Shown: positions 43,385 through 53,600 of the stretch, piece after piece
Layout of the letters: each line of letters starts with the position of its first letter
Position numbering within the stretch: the stretch's first letter is position 1
Assembly: GCF_901933205.1 (NCBI RefSeq)
Contig: NC_044574.1
Location: forward strand, 1,366,501-1,430,500
DNA: 64,000 bases
From: Camarhynchus parvulus
Taxonomy: Eukaryota; Chordata; Aves; Passeriformes; Thraupidae
Direction of reading: 5' to 3'
The notes under the pieces: generated by a model
The model's database searches: none
What the model was told of the DNA's origin: nothing
Seen by the model: only the letters and a program-made list of their open reading frames with translations
Translations under genes and position numbers: made by a program

Positions 43385-45235
43385 AACACCAACAGCTGGG
43401 AGAAAGGTGGATTTAGAGACAGGCTACCCCAAAAACAGCAAAAACAAAGGGAAAGGTGGATTTAGGGACAGATTTCCCCAAAACAGCATAAGCAAAGGGA
43501 AAGGCGGATTTAGGGACGGATTTCCCCAAAACACCAGGAATAGTGGGAAAGGTGGATTTAGGGACAGACTCCTCAAAAACACCAAAAGCTGGGAGAAAGG
43601 TGGATTTAGGGATGGATTCCCCCAAAAACACTGAGAGACAGAAAGGTGGATTTAGGGACAGACTCCCGCAGAAACACTGAAAGCAGAGGGAAAGGCGGAT
43701 TTAGGGATGGACTCCCCAAAACCATCAAAAGCAAAGAGCAAGGCGGATTTAGGGACAGACTACTCCAAAAGCATCAAAAGTGCAGGGGAGAGGCTCCCGA
43801 AAAATGTCAAGAGTTGGGAGAATGGTGGATTTGGGGATGGACTCTCCAAAAACACCGAAAGCAGAGGGAAAGGTGGATTTAGGAATGAATTCCCCCAAAA
43901 CACTGGGAACAGAGGAAAAGATGGATTTAGGAACAGACTCCCAAAGGGATGGACTCCCCCAAAACAGCAAGAGCAGAGGGAAAGGTGGATTTAAGGACAG
44001 ACTACCCCAAAAACCAGCAAAAGCAAAGGGAAAGGTGGATTTAGGGACAGATTCCCCCAAAACACCGAGAGTAGAGGGAGAAAGGTGGATTTAGGGACAG
44101 AATTCCCAAAACCACCAAAAGTGTGGGGAAACAGCTCCTCAAAAATGCCAAGAGGTGGGAGAACGGTGAATTTAGGGACAGACTACCGCAAAAACACCAA
44201 AAGCAAAGGGAAAGGTGGATTTAGGAATGGATTCCTACAGGGATGAACTCCCTCAAAAACACCAGAAGCAGAGGGAAAGGTGAATTTTTGTATGGACTCC
44301 CCCAAAAGAGCAAAAACAAAGGGAAAAGATGGATTTAGGAACAGACTCCCACAGGGATGGACTCCCCCAAAACACCAAGAGCGGAGGGAAAAGTGGATTT
44401 AAGGACAGACTGCCCCAAAACCAGCAAAAGCAAAGGGAAAGGTGGATTTAGTGACAGACTCCCCAAAAAACACCAAAGGCAAAGGGAAAGGTGGATTTAG
44501 GAATGGATTCCTCAAAAAACACCAAAAGCAAAGGGAAAGGTGGATTTAGGAATGGATTCCCACAGGGATGAACTCCCTCAAAAACACCAGAAGCAGAGAG
44601 AAAAGGTGAATTTTTGGATGGACTCCCCCAAAAGAGCAAAAACAAAGGGAAAGGTGGATTTAGGGACAGACTCACCCAGAAACACCAAAAGCAAAGGGAA
44701 AGGTGGATTTAGGGATGGACTCCCCAAAACACCAAGGGCAGAAGGAATGGTGAATTTAGGGAAGGACTCCCCAAAAAACCACCAAAAACACGGAGGAGCA
44801 GCTCCCAAAAAAACACCAAAAGCTGGGAGAAAGGCAGATTTAGGGACAGACTACCCCAAAAACAGCATTAGCAAAGCAAAATATGGATTTAGGGATGGAT
44901 TCCCCAAAAGAAGTATAAGCAGAGGGAAAGGTGGATTTAGGAACAGACACCCCCAAAAACACCAAAAGTGCGGGGAACCATCTCCCCAAAAACGCGAAGA
45001 GCTGGGAGAACGGTGGATTTGGGGACAGACTCTCCAAAAACACCAAAAGCAAAGGGAAAGATGGATTTAGGGATGGATTCCCCCAAAACACCAGGAACAG
45101 AGGGAAAGGTGAATTTAGGGACAGACTCACCCAGGGATGGACTCCCCGAAAACCACCAAGAGCAGAGGGAAAGGTGGATTTAGGGATGGATTCCCCCAAA
45201 ACCACCAGGAACAGAGGGAAAGGTGGATGTAAGGA
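43385..45235. repeat. 48-bp minisatellite with ~37 units
   Basis: GAAAGGTGGATTTAGGGACA recurs at 48-49 bp, the first GGTGG words being at 43406, 43455, 43503, 43551 and 43599. Five or so units carry an alternative segment (CTCC-CAAAAA-TGCCAAGAG-TGGGAGAA) near 43390, 43800, 44140, 44800 and 44985, giving a loose higher-order pattern. Since 48 is a multiple of three, frames stay open and read 16-residue repeats (Gly-Gly-Phe-Arg-Asp core on plus). Confidence 0.96.
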
Positions 45236-45360
45236 CAAAATCCTGGGATTTGCCCTCCCTGTCTGCAGCTGGGGTAATTTCCCAAGGAGAGGGGCTGGAG
45301 ATCCCTTTTCCTCTTCCCTGAAATCCCTGTCAGCACCACGGGTACCTCCTGCCTCAGCAA

Positions 45361-46255
45361 CGCCCCTGTCACCCCAAACCCCCTGTGCCCCTAAACCCCC
45401 TCTGTCACCCCCTGTGCCCCTAAACCCCCTCTTGCACCTCCCTGTGCCCCTAAACCCCCTCTGTCACCCCCCAGTGCCCCTAAACCCCCTCTGTCACCCC
45501 TAAACCCCCTCTGTCACCCCCCTGTGCCCCTAAACCTCCTCTGTCACCCCCAGTGCTCCTAAACCCCCTCTGTCCCCCCCAGTGCTCCTAAACCCCCTCT
45601 GTCACCCCCAAACCCCCTCTGTCACCCCCTGTGCTCCTAAACCCCCTCTGTCACCCCCTGTGCCCCTAAATCCCCTCTGTCACCCCCCAGTGCCCCTAAA
45701 CCCCCTCTGTCAGCCCCTGTGCCCCTAAACCCCCTCTGTCACCCCCTTTAAGTCCCTAAACTCCCTCTCCTCCCCCCACAGTGCCCCTAAACCTTCTCTC
45801 CCCCACCTTTTGTGTCCCTAAACCCCCTCTTCCCCTCCAAGTGTCCCTAAACCCCCTCTGCCACCCCCTTTATGCCCCTAAACCCCCTCTCCTCCCCCCG
45901 TGCCCCTAAAACCCCTCTGTCCCCGCTCTGTGTCCCTAAACCCTCTCTTCTCCCCTTTCTGTCCCTAAACCTCCTATCCTCACACCCTTTATGTCCCTAA
46001 ACCCCCCTCCTCATGCCTTTCTGTCCCTAAACCCCCTCTGTCCCCGCTCTGTGTCCCTAAACTCCCTCTGTCCTTGCTCTGTGTCCCTAAACCTCCTATC
46101 CTCCCCCACTTTATGTCCCTAAACCCCCTCTGTCCCCACTCTGTGTCCCCAAACTCCCTCTGTCCTTGCTCTGTGTCCCTAAACCTCCTATCCTCACCCC
46201 CTTTCTGTCCCTAAACCCCCTCAGTCCCCGCTCTGTGTCCCTAAACCCCCTCTGC
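45361..46255. repeat. C-rich ~29-bp array with CCCTAAA cores
   Basis: About 900 bp of CCCCTAAACCCCCTCTGTCA followed by CCCCCTGTG-like words. Unit length varies from about 20 to 35. The second half uses TGTCCCTAAACC and CTCTGTGTCCC. The CCCTAAAC core resembles but is not the vertebrate telomere unit CCCTAA. The G-rich minus strand could form quadruplexes. Confidence 0.95.
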
Positions 46256-46334
46256 CCCCCATCCCCCACTGCTGGGCACATCCCGGTCCCATCCATGATT
46301 CCCGTGGAGCAATTCCCAGGCTGTGCCACACTCG

Positions 46335-46424
46335 GTGGGACCGTGGGCAGGGGCTGGGCTGGCATTCCCAGGTTTGCTGTGGCTGCCCCTGGATCCCTGG
46401 AAATGTCCCAGGCCAGGTTGCACA
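46335..46424 (+). mobile_element. Older CR1 fragment, left part
   Basis: Sense: GTGGGCAGGGGCTGGGCTGG, CATTCCCAGGTTTGCTGTGG, CTGGATCCCTGG, up to CAGGCCAGGTTG. It is cut by the younger CR1 that begins at 46425 and continues at 47057. Confidence 0.9.
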
Positions 46425-47056
46425 CGAGCCAGCAGTGTGCCCAGGTGGCCAAGAAGGCCAATGGCATCCTGGCCTGGATCAGGAATGGCGTGGCCAGCAG
46501 GAGCAGGGAGGTCATTCTTCCCCTGTACTCGGCACCGGTGAGGCCACACCTTGAGTACTGCGTCCAATTCTGGGCCCCTCAGTTTAGGAGGGACGTTGAG
46601 ATGCTTGAGCGTGTCCAAAGAAGAGCAGCGAGGCTGGTGAGGGGCTTGGAGCACAAGCCGTGTGAAGAACGACTGAGGGAGCTGGGGCTGTTCAGCCTGG
46701 AGAAAAGGAGACTCAGAGCTGACCTTGTCACTCTCTGCAGCTCCCTGAAGGGCGGCTGTGCTGAGCTGGGGTCGGTCTCTTTCTCCGGGCAACAACAGAC
46801 AGAACAAGAGGACACAGCCTCAAGCTGCGCCAAGGGAGGTACAGGCTGGAATTAAGGAGGAAGTTTTTCACAGAAAGAGTGGTCAAATACTGGAATCATC
46901 TACCCAGGGAGGTGGTGGAGTCACCATCCCTTGATGTGTTTAAAAAAAGACTGGATCTGGCACTCAGTGCCGTGATCTAGTTGAGGTGTTAGAAGATGGG
47001 CTGGAGTCGATGATCTTAAAGGTCTCTTCCAACCTAGAAATTCTGTGATTCTGTGA
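46425..47056 (+). mobile_element. Younger CR1 LINE 3' end with RT C-terminus
   Basis: About 630 bp in sense. Codons from about 46424 encode the last part of a CR1 reverse transcriptase, with the residues [19 protein letters not shown] and [14 protein letters not shown] readable in one open frame to about 46855. The frame then ends in shifted sequence near GGTACAGGCTGG. The 3' UTR follows (GGAAGTTTTTCACAGAAAGA, GGAGTCACCATCCC) to the terminal TTCTGTGATTCTGTGA. It lacks the endonuclease and most of the polymerase, so it cannot move itself. It is inserted into an older CR1. Confidence 0.96.
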
Positions 47057-47172
47057 CACTGGGGCTTGGATCCACCTGGGACAGTGGGAGCTGTCCCTGC
47101 CCATGGATAGAATGGAATAAAACAATCCTTAAGGTCCTTTCCCACCCAAACCACTCCACGATTCCCTGAATC
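47057..47172 (+). mobile_element. Older CR1 fragment, right part
   Basis: Continues 46424: CACTGGGGCTTGGATCCACC, TGGGACAGTGGGAGCTGTCC, then CCTTTCCCACCCAAACCACT and CCACGATTCCCTGAATCC. Confidence 0.93.
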
Positions 47173-47734
47173 CCAGCTCCATCCCTGTTTTCTCATTTGT
47201 TCCCTGCACCAGCACCGCAGGACAGAAATCCCCATCAACAAGAAAAGGATTTAAAGACCCTTTTGGGGGCAAGAAACAACTTTACAAAGCCCAGGGAGCG
47301 CCCTGACAGCGACATTCCCCACAACAAAAGCACTCGGGCTCGGCGTCTCCTCTGTGACCTCTCCAAACCCCAAAATTTGCTTGCCCTGGCAAACAGGAGC
47401 CCGGTCCCGCTCTGGCACGGCCCTGGAATTGCAAATCCGACGTTGTTTGGGCTTCCTCTCCCAATGCATAAAAGATTTACGGCCGGGCGGAGCCGCCCCG
47501 ATGGCTTCATTCCTTTCCTCTGCTGACAGACACCCATAAAACCCGACCTGGCTCCTGATTTCCTTCCAGCACAAACGCACGGTGAATAAAATCCCAGCCG
47601 TGAGGAGACGCTGCCCGGCCCGCCGAGCGCCACGGATGAAATCAGGTCTGGGCTGTGATTGTCGTCGTTATTTTTTTTTTATTATTTGCTGTCCCTGGAG
47701 TGAAGAGAGGAGCTGCAGCTGAGGAGTTGGAGAA
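47173..47734. other. Unique DNA, possibly conserved
   Basis: Non-repetitive, with balanced composition and an ATTTGCTTGCC/ATGCATAAA-type motif series. The ORFs here have no domain. The absence of repeats in about 560 bp, when the neighbourhood is saturated with them, is the only hint of constraint. Confidence 0.35.
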
Positions 47735-47950
47735 TTTCCAGAATTCCAGGATGGTTTGGGCTGGGAAGGATTTTTTAATCTCATCCCAGCCTCATCCATG
47801 GGTAGGGACACCTCTCACTATCCCAGGTGGATCCAGCCTGGCCTTGGGCACTGCCAGGGATCCAGGGGCAGCCACAGCAAATCTGGGAATTCCATTTCAG
47901 GGTCTCCTCACCCTTACAGGGAACAATTTCCTCTTAAAAATCCCATTTAA
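47735..47950 (-). mobile_element. CR1 LINE 3' fragment
   Basis: Antisense: TCCAGGATGGTTTGGGCTGG, CACCTCTCACTATCCCAGGT, GGATCCAGCCTGGCCTTGGG, ending at GGGTCTCCTCACCCTTACAG. Confidence 0.92.
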
Positions 47951-48090
47951 AACAATCCCAGAATCCCAGAACCACTGAGGTTGGAAAAGACCTCCAAGGT
48001 CATCAATCCAATTCCCACCTTGCCCCCAGTCCAGAGCCTTGATGCCACCTCCAGGAATTCCTTGGACACCTCCAGGGATGGTCACTGAGA
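47951..48090 (-). mobile_element. CR1 3'-end fragment, other subfamily
   Basis: Antisense: AATCCCAGAACCACTGAGGT, TGGAAAAGACCTCCAAGGTC, ATGCCACCTCCAGGAATTCC, then CCAGGGATGGTCACT, where the 30-bp array starts. Confidence 0.88.
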
Positions 48091-48905
48091 ATGTTCCACA
48101 GAAAATACCCTAAAAAGGGATGGTCCACAGAAAAATACCCTAATAAAGGATCATCCACAAAAAAATATCCTAAAAAAAGGATGATCCACAGAAAATATCC
48201 TAAAAGAGAATGGTCCACAGAAAAATATCTTAATAAAGGATCATCCAAAAAAAAAAAAATCCTAAAAAAGGATGATCCACAGAAAATATCCTTAAAAGAG
48301 AATGGTCCACAGAAAAATATCCTAAAAAAGAATGGTCCACAGAAAAATATCCTAAAAAAAGGATTTTTCACAGAAAAATACCCTAAAAAAAGGATGATCC
48401 ACCGAAGAATATCCTAATAAAGGATGATCCACAGAAAAAATCCTAAAAAAGATGATCCACAGAAGAATACCCTAATAAAGGATTACCCACAGCAAAATAT
48501 ATTAATAAAGGATGATCCACCAAAAAAAAAAAAAAACTGAAAAAGGATGAGGCACAGAAAATACCCTAATAAAGGATGATCCACAGAAAAATATCTTAAT
48601 AAAGGATGATCCACAAAAAAATACCCTAATAAAGAATTGTCCACAGCAAAATATCGTAATAAAGGAGGATCTACAAAAAGAAATACCCTGAAAAAGGATG
48701 ATCCACAGAAAAATATCCTAAAAAATTATGTCACAAAGAAAAATACCCTAAAAACGGATGTTTCACGGAAAAATATCCTAATAAAAGATGATCCAAACGA
48801 AAAATACCCTAAAAAACAATGATCCACAGTATCCTATAAAAGGATGGTCCACAGTATCCTAAAAAAGGATGACCCACAGAAAAATACCCTAAAAAAGGAT
48901 GGCCC
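48091..48905. repeat. ~30-bp tandem array, ~27 copies
   Basis: GGATGATCCACAGAAAAATA followed by (C)CCTAATAAA or TCCTAAAAAA recurs with a 28-31 bp period. Variants include GGTCCACAG, TTTTCACAG and CACAGCAAAA. The last few units shorten to about 24 bp. It begins at the CR1 word GATGGTCACTG, so it may have grown from the CR1 edge. Confidence 0.95.
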
Positions 48906-49733
48906 ACAGCAAACAAGGAACTGCACCGGGAGAAAACTTCTCCAAATTTCTCCTTTTGGCCCCTAAACGTGAGCGGATTTTGTGTGGCGCGTCCCAAGGA
49001 CACATTTTCGGTGCAGAACTCAGCACAGGACATTTCTTCCACAGATTCCCTGGAATATCCCAAGTGGGAAGGACCCCCCAAGGATCATCTGGGCCAAATC
49101 CTTCCCTGCTCAGGACGACCTGAAAATCCCCCGAGTGTTGCCCAAACTTCCTCAACTCCCTCTGATCCACACATCCCAAGGACACAAATTTGGAGTCTGG
49201 GCACCACCGGCATTTACAGAGCGACCAAACCCACCCCGAGCTCTGGGAAGAAACCATCAAAGAGAGGGGAAAAAAACGAGGAAAAAAAGAAAAAAAAACC
49301 TCCTCGTGGAAGTCAGCACCCTCCGAGGTCAGCTCTTGCGTCAGGCCCTTGTCTGGCTCACTCTGCCTATCTGGAGCATCTCAGGGTGGGTCCCGGCCTC
49401 CCTGGGCCTCCAACCCGCCGAGTTCCCGGACTCAGCATTCCCTGGAGGCAGCCGGGGTCAAGGCACGTTCCGACATGAGGCCCAGGTCCCACACAGAGCA
49501 AGGCCCGGCTCCCGTGAGCTCGGCTTTATCCAAAGCTGGGTCTGCTGTCACCTCCAGGCTCTCTCATTCCCGGTTTCCCAAATCCCAAGGACTCTCCCAA
49601 CCCTCGTTCCTGCCCAGCCAGGTGTCACCCCGTTCTTCTAAATTCTTCTGATGGTGACATTTTTGTAATGGAGTTTCTCGTGCACCTTTCATGTAAATAA
49701 AGATTGTTTTACATTCCTTTCTAGAAGAAGAGA
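48906..49733. other. Mostly unique DNA with a CR1 scrap and a candidate poly(A) site
   Basis: A sparse antisense CR1-like match (GGAATATCCCAAGTGGGAAG, GGACC-AAGGATCATCTGG, GCTCAGGACGACCTG) lies at about 49045-49170. At 49696-49701 there is AATAAA in the setting CATGTAAATAAAGATTG, resembling an mRNA 3' end. No exon with a known domain is visible upstream. Confidence 0.5.
49696..49701 (+). terminator. Candidate polyadenylation signal
   Basis: AATAAA is followed within 15 bp by a GATTGTTTTACA stretch and preceded by TTTGTAATGGAGTTTCTCG, a texture typical of vertebrate 3' UTR ends. It could equally be the tail of a retroposed or LTR sequence next to the LTR at 49734. Chance occurrence is possible. 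Confidence 0.3.
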
Positions 49734-50152
49734 TGTCGGAACCCAGGACACCCCTCTGGCTGTCCTGAGCAGCCCAGACCCTGCCAGGGGGCTCAGAGAC
49801 CCTGGCACAGAGCCCAGAACGCCCCTGTGGGTTTGATTATGACCCATGGAGCAAATCACCAACCTCAGACGAAGATCTGTAAGCCACAACAGTTTAAGCA
49901 GAATGATAGTGAATTTATCATGGGGTGAAAAGCAGATTTTGGGGTTTTTAGAATGGGGGTTCAGGGGGGCAAGATGGAGGGATCTGGGCATGTCCAGCCT
50001 TTCTCTCCTTCTTCTTCTTCTTGGCCTCCATCTTCTGCTGTGCTGGGGGCACTTTTGGATTGGTTTAGAGTAGAAGCTCAGTGTCTAACACAGGTGATGG
50101 GTATTGGGAAGGAATTGTAAATTTTGTACGCGCAGTTTTTAGTATAAAAAGA
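49734..50152 (+). mobile_element. Endogenous retrovirus LTR, 5' (U3) part, TguLTR5-like
   Basis: Starts TGTCGGAACCCAGGACACCC and contains GACCCATGGAGCAAATCACC, GCAGAATGATAGTGAATTTA and TTGGCCTCCATCTTCTGCTG, then TAACACAGGTGATGGGTATT. From memory this matches the songbird ERVL-type LTR usually called TguLTR5. A TATAAAA box is at 50143-50149. Just after it, where R and U5 should begin, the sequence enters the ~200-bp array. No internal viral genes are present. A target duplication was not found. Confidence 0.78.
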
Positions 50153-50815
50153 TCATCCTCCGATCCATGGTCACTTTTCGAAGTCTATAAATACCTATAA
50201 AATATGAATAAAATGTCTATGAAATTAAAAAAAAAAAAAAAAAAAAAATAAAAATAAAAATAAAAATAAAAATAAAAATAAAAATAAAAATAAAAATAAA
50301 AATAAAAATAAATATCGGGGTTCAGAAATAAATTGCCCATTTTCATCTTGGCAATTTCATCCTCCGATCCATGGTCACTTTTCGAAGTCTATAAATACCT
50401 ATAAAAAATTAATAAAATGTCTATGAAATTCTATAAAATAAATATAAATATAAAAATAATATAAATAAAATATAAAAATAAAAATAAATAAAATAAAAAT
50501 AAAATATAAATATTGGGGTTCAGAAATGAATTGCCCTTTTTCACCTTGGCAATTTCATCCTCCGATCCATGGTCACTTTTCGAAGTCTATAAATACCTAT
50601 AAAATACGAATAAAATGTCTATGAAATTATAGAAATAGAAATAAAAAATAGAAATAGAAATAAATAGAAATAGAAATAGAAATAGAAATAGAAATAGAAA
50701 TAGAATATAGAAATAGAAATAGAAATAGAAATAGAAATAGAAATAGAAATAGAAATAGAAATAGAAATAGAAATATTGGGGTTCAGAAATTACCTGCCCC
50801 TTTTTCACCTTGGAC
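50153..50815. repeat. ~200-bp tandem triplicate with three different simple-repeat cores
   Basis: TCATCCTCCGATCCATGGTC begins at 50153, 50357 and 50555. Each unit goes on with TTCGAAGTCTATAAATACCT, AATAAAATGTCTATGAAATT, a simple-repeat core, and GGGGTTCAGAAAT...TTCACCTTGG. The cores differ: poly-A then (AAAAT)n in the first, irregular ATAAA/TATAAA in the second, and (GAAATA)n in the third. Confidence 0.95.
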
Positions 50816-51014
50816 ATCTCAGCGTGTGCGCGTCGTTCGTTTCGTGTCGTATCGTGACAGCCAGGCCACTCCTGCCGCTGTAGGAGGTGGCCCCGATGTC
50901 CCCTTGTCCCCAAAGCCACGTCCTGCAGCAGCAGAGCCGGGCCTGAAGGGCTGGAGGAGTTTGGAAGGCAAGAAGGTGTCCAGGCAGGATGGAATAATTC
51001 CAGAACAATTCCCG

Positions 51015-51260
51015 TGCCCGGTGCTGGGAATCGTGGAATGGTTTGGGAGGCGAAGGATTTGAAGATGCTCCAGTCCCTCGGCAGGGACAACTTCCACCAG
51101 GCCAGAACCACGTCCAGCCTGGCCTGGGATGTCCCCAGGGATGGGATGGCCCCCACCTCCCTAAGGAACATCTCCCAGGGGTTTTCCACCCTCAATGGAA
51201 AGAAATTATTCCTCATTTATTCCAAATCAGCCTTTTATTTTTTTCTTTTTAAACCACCCC
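51015..51260 (-). mobile_element. CR1 LINE 3' fragment, diverged
   Basis: Antisense: GGAATCGTGGAATGGTTTGG, CAGGGACAACTTCCACCAGG, CCAGCCTGGCCTGGGATG, CCCCACCTCCCTAAGGAACA. The order is conserved but there are many substitutions, so it is older than the common copies. Confidence 0.82.
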
Positions 51261-51431
51261 CGTTGTCCTCTCCCTGCTGATGGCACCAGGAGCCAGCGAA
51301 GTTCCTGGGGAGCTCTGGAATTTTCCAGAGTTCTCAGCTCCAGAATGGCTTTTCCTGCTTCCCAAACCATTCCCAAAGCCCTGGGAGCCCCAGTTTAGCT
51401 GCCAAGACCCCGCTCAGAGAGCTCTGAGTGG

Positions 51432-51742
51432 ATTGTGGCCTTCCAGGACCTGAAGGGAAACAACGGGAAAGATGGAGAGAGACTTTGGACAAGGAATGGA
51501 GGGACAGGAGCCGGGGAATGGCTCCCACTGGGAAAGGGGAGATTGGGCTGGCATCTTGGCAAGGAATTCCTGGCTGGGCTGGAATTCCCAGATTTGCTGC
51601 GGCTGCCCTGGATCCCTGGCAGTGCCCAAGGCCAGGTTGGATCCACCTGGGACAGTGGGAGGTGTCCCTGCTCATGGATGAGGCTGGAGCAGCAGAGGCT
51701 TAAAGATCCTTTCCCACCCAAACCATTCCACGATTCCCTTTC
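51432..51742 (+). mobile_element. CR1 LINE 3' fragment
   Basis: Sense: GAGAGAGACTTTGGACAAGG, GGAATGGCTCCCACTGGGAA, CTTGGCAAGGAATTCCTGGC, with a block near 51640 shortened (GGTTGGATCCACCTGGG). It ends TTTCCCACCCAAACCATTCC. Confidence 0.93.
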
Positions 51743-53335
51743 TCTTCTCCATCCTCTCCTCCCTTGCTCCAGCACAATTTTTGTTTGCTCTTAAACCTCA
51801 GGTTATTTTCTGGGGTCCCAATTCCAGTAAAAATTTCCTGTTTTTTGACCCGTGATCCAGATTTTCCCCCACTGAAAGCCTGGAGGAGAGGGAGCAATGT
51901 GGGGACCTCTGTGCCAGCCTGACCCAGTTTCAGGCACGGTTCAGACAGCGGTGAGTCAGAGCCAGGGCGAGCTCGGATTCCAAAGGGTCACGGAAAAGCA
52001 AGGGAGGTGAATCCAGAGATGATTAAATCTGACCCCCCTGTGGGGTTTTAACCATCCCAGAGCTTCTGGGTGGTGCAAGCACCGTTCCCAAATCCACTGG
52101 GATGGGGCAGGAGCGAGGCCTGGCTCAAGTTCCACAAGTCCTTTCCCACTTATCCTACAACATGTGCACCACTGTGTGTGTGGAGATAAAAGCCTGGGAA
52201 TCCCTCTCCGCTGTTTCCATGGAATGATGTTCCTGAGGGATGCACCATGGACATGACCACACTGAACCTGACTCAAATTCCCAGATCCAGCGTGGTGGGA
52301 GATGGGATTTGTTCCATGTGGAGTGGGAATATGGGCCTCCTCCAGCATCCAGCCCTCCTGGCACTAACTCTGGAATTCCAGAGGTTTTCTTGAGGACACA
52401 AACCGCCCCTTAGCAACTCCAAGTTTCTCAAATCTTGGGATTACTCATTTTCCCGGGACAGGTGAAGCCCAGGGCTGAGCGTTCACCTGCAGGGGAGTTC
52501 AGCGGTGACACATTCCTGATCCAGCTGCAAGCGGCGAAACAGAAGATTCCCACCTGGCTCAGGGAACTCACCTGGGAATGTGACTCAGCCCAGCAGCTGG
52601 ATCTACACACCCAGGTGGCTCCAGGAGCCGCAGCTCTGAGGCTCAGGAGCTTCTCCCGTTTCCCTAAAATCCTGCAGAATTCCAGGAGCTTACGCCAAAA
52701 CCTGCACCCCAAATCCTCGTTCCAGGTCTCCATGCCTTGCCCCACGCATCTCTGGACCCCACACTGGGCGCTCCCTTTTGTTCCCATGGGATTCCACCCG
52801 GGAGTTTTCCGCTGTTTTGCCGCTCGGAGGTTTCGGGTGGCCCCGGGCCAAAATCAGGGAGAGTTTCACCTGCACAGGTGGGAGGAGGTGAGAGAGAATC
52901 CAGGCCAGCCGAAGGGCCCGTTCCCAGATGGATCACCCCAAAGGCCTCCTCCAGATCCCGAGGGAAAAGGAGGTGGAAAATCCCACTGCTGCCCCAAAAC
53001 AGGGAGGGAAGCTCTTGGCAAAGGCGATGGGAGCCAAGGAATGGGAGCACTGGGATTTGCCCGCAGCTCGAGTGGCTGAAGGTTTGTTGGGATGCAGGAT
53101 GAGGAATTCTCCCATTCCGTGCCATGTCCACTCATTCCTCAGCCATCAGGAAAACTCCTTTTCCATCTTTTCTCAAAAAACTTTTTTGGTTAGCGCTGGA
53201 ATTTAAGTTTCCTCCAAACTAAGAGGAGACGGTGCAGGACAAGCACAGGACAAACATTCCCTGGCTGCCTTTTCCCAGTTTTTGGCCATCCAGAGCCTGA
53301 GGAATCCTGATGGGAGATCACAGAGGGACCAGTGT
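51743..53335. other. Unique DNA, nothing recognised
   Basis: About 1.6 kb. Frames such as plus 52435-53079 (214 codons) overlap antisense frames and have no recognisable domain. This is the longest CR1-free open frame region, but codon content alone is not convincing. Confidence 0.4.
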
Positions 53336-53600
53336 GGGATCACAGGATTATCATGGGATGGTTTGGGTTGGGAGGGATCTTAAATCCCATCCTATCCACG
53401 GGCAGGGACACCTCCCACTGTCCCAGGTGGATCCAGCCTGGCCTTGGGCACTGCCAGGGATCCAGGGGCAGCCCCAGCAAATCTGGGAATTCCAGCCCAG
53501 CCAGGAATTCCTTGCCAAGATCCCAGCCCAATCTCCCCTTTCCCAGTGGGAGCCATTCCCCGGCTCCTTTCCCTTCCAGGGTCCTGCCTCTACTGGCTCC
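53336..53600 (-). mobile_element. CR1 LINE 3' fragment
   Basis: Antisense: CATGGGATGGTTTGGGTTGG, GGGCAGGGACACCTCCCACT, GGATCCAGCCTGGCCTTGGG, up to CCCAGTGGGAGCCATTCCCC. Confidence 0.93.

Noticed and set aside
45361..46255. True interstitial telomere repeat
   Set aside because: The unit is CCCCTAAACCCCCTCTGTCA-like, not (CCCTAA)n. Only short cores resemble telomere.
46166..46855. 229-codon plus frame as a host gene
   Set aside because: The first third is C-rich array and old CR1. The remainder is the CR1 reverse transcriptase tail, annotated as a mobile element.
52435..53079. 214-codon plus frame in CR1-free DNA
   Set aside because: No recognisable domain, overlapping frames of similar size on the minus strand, and no splice or start context that stands out.
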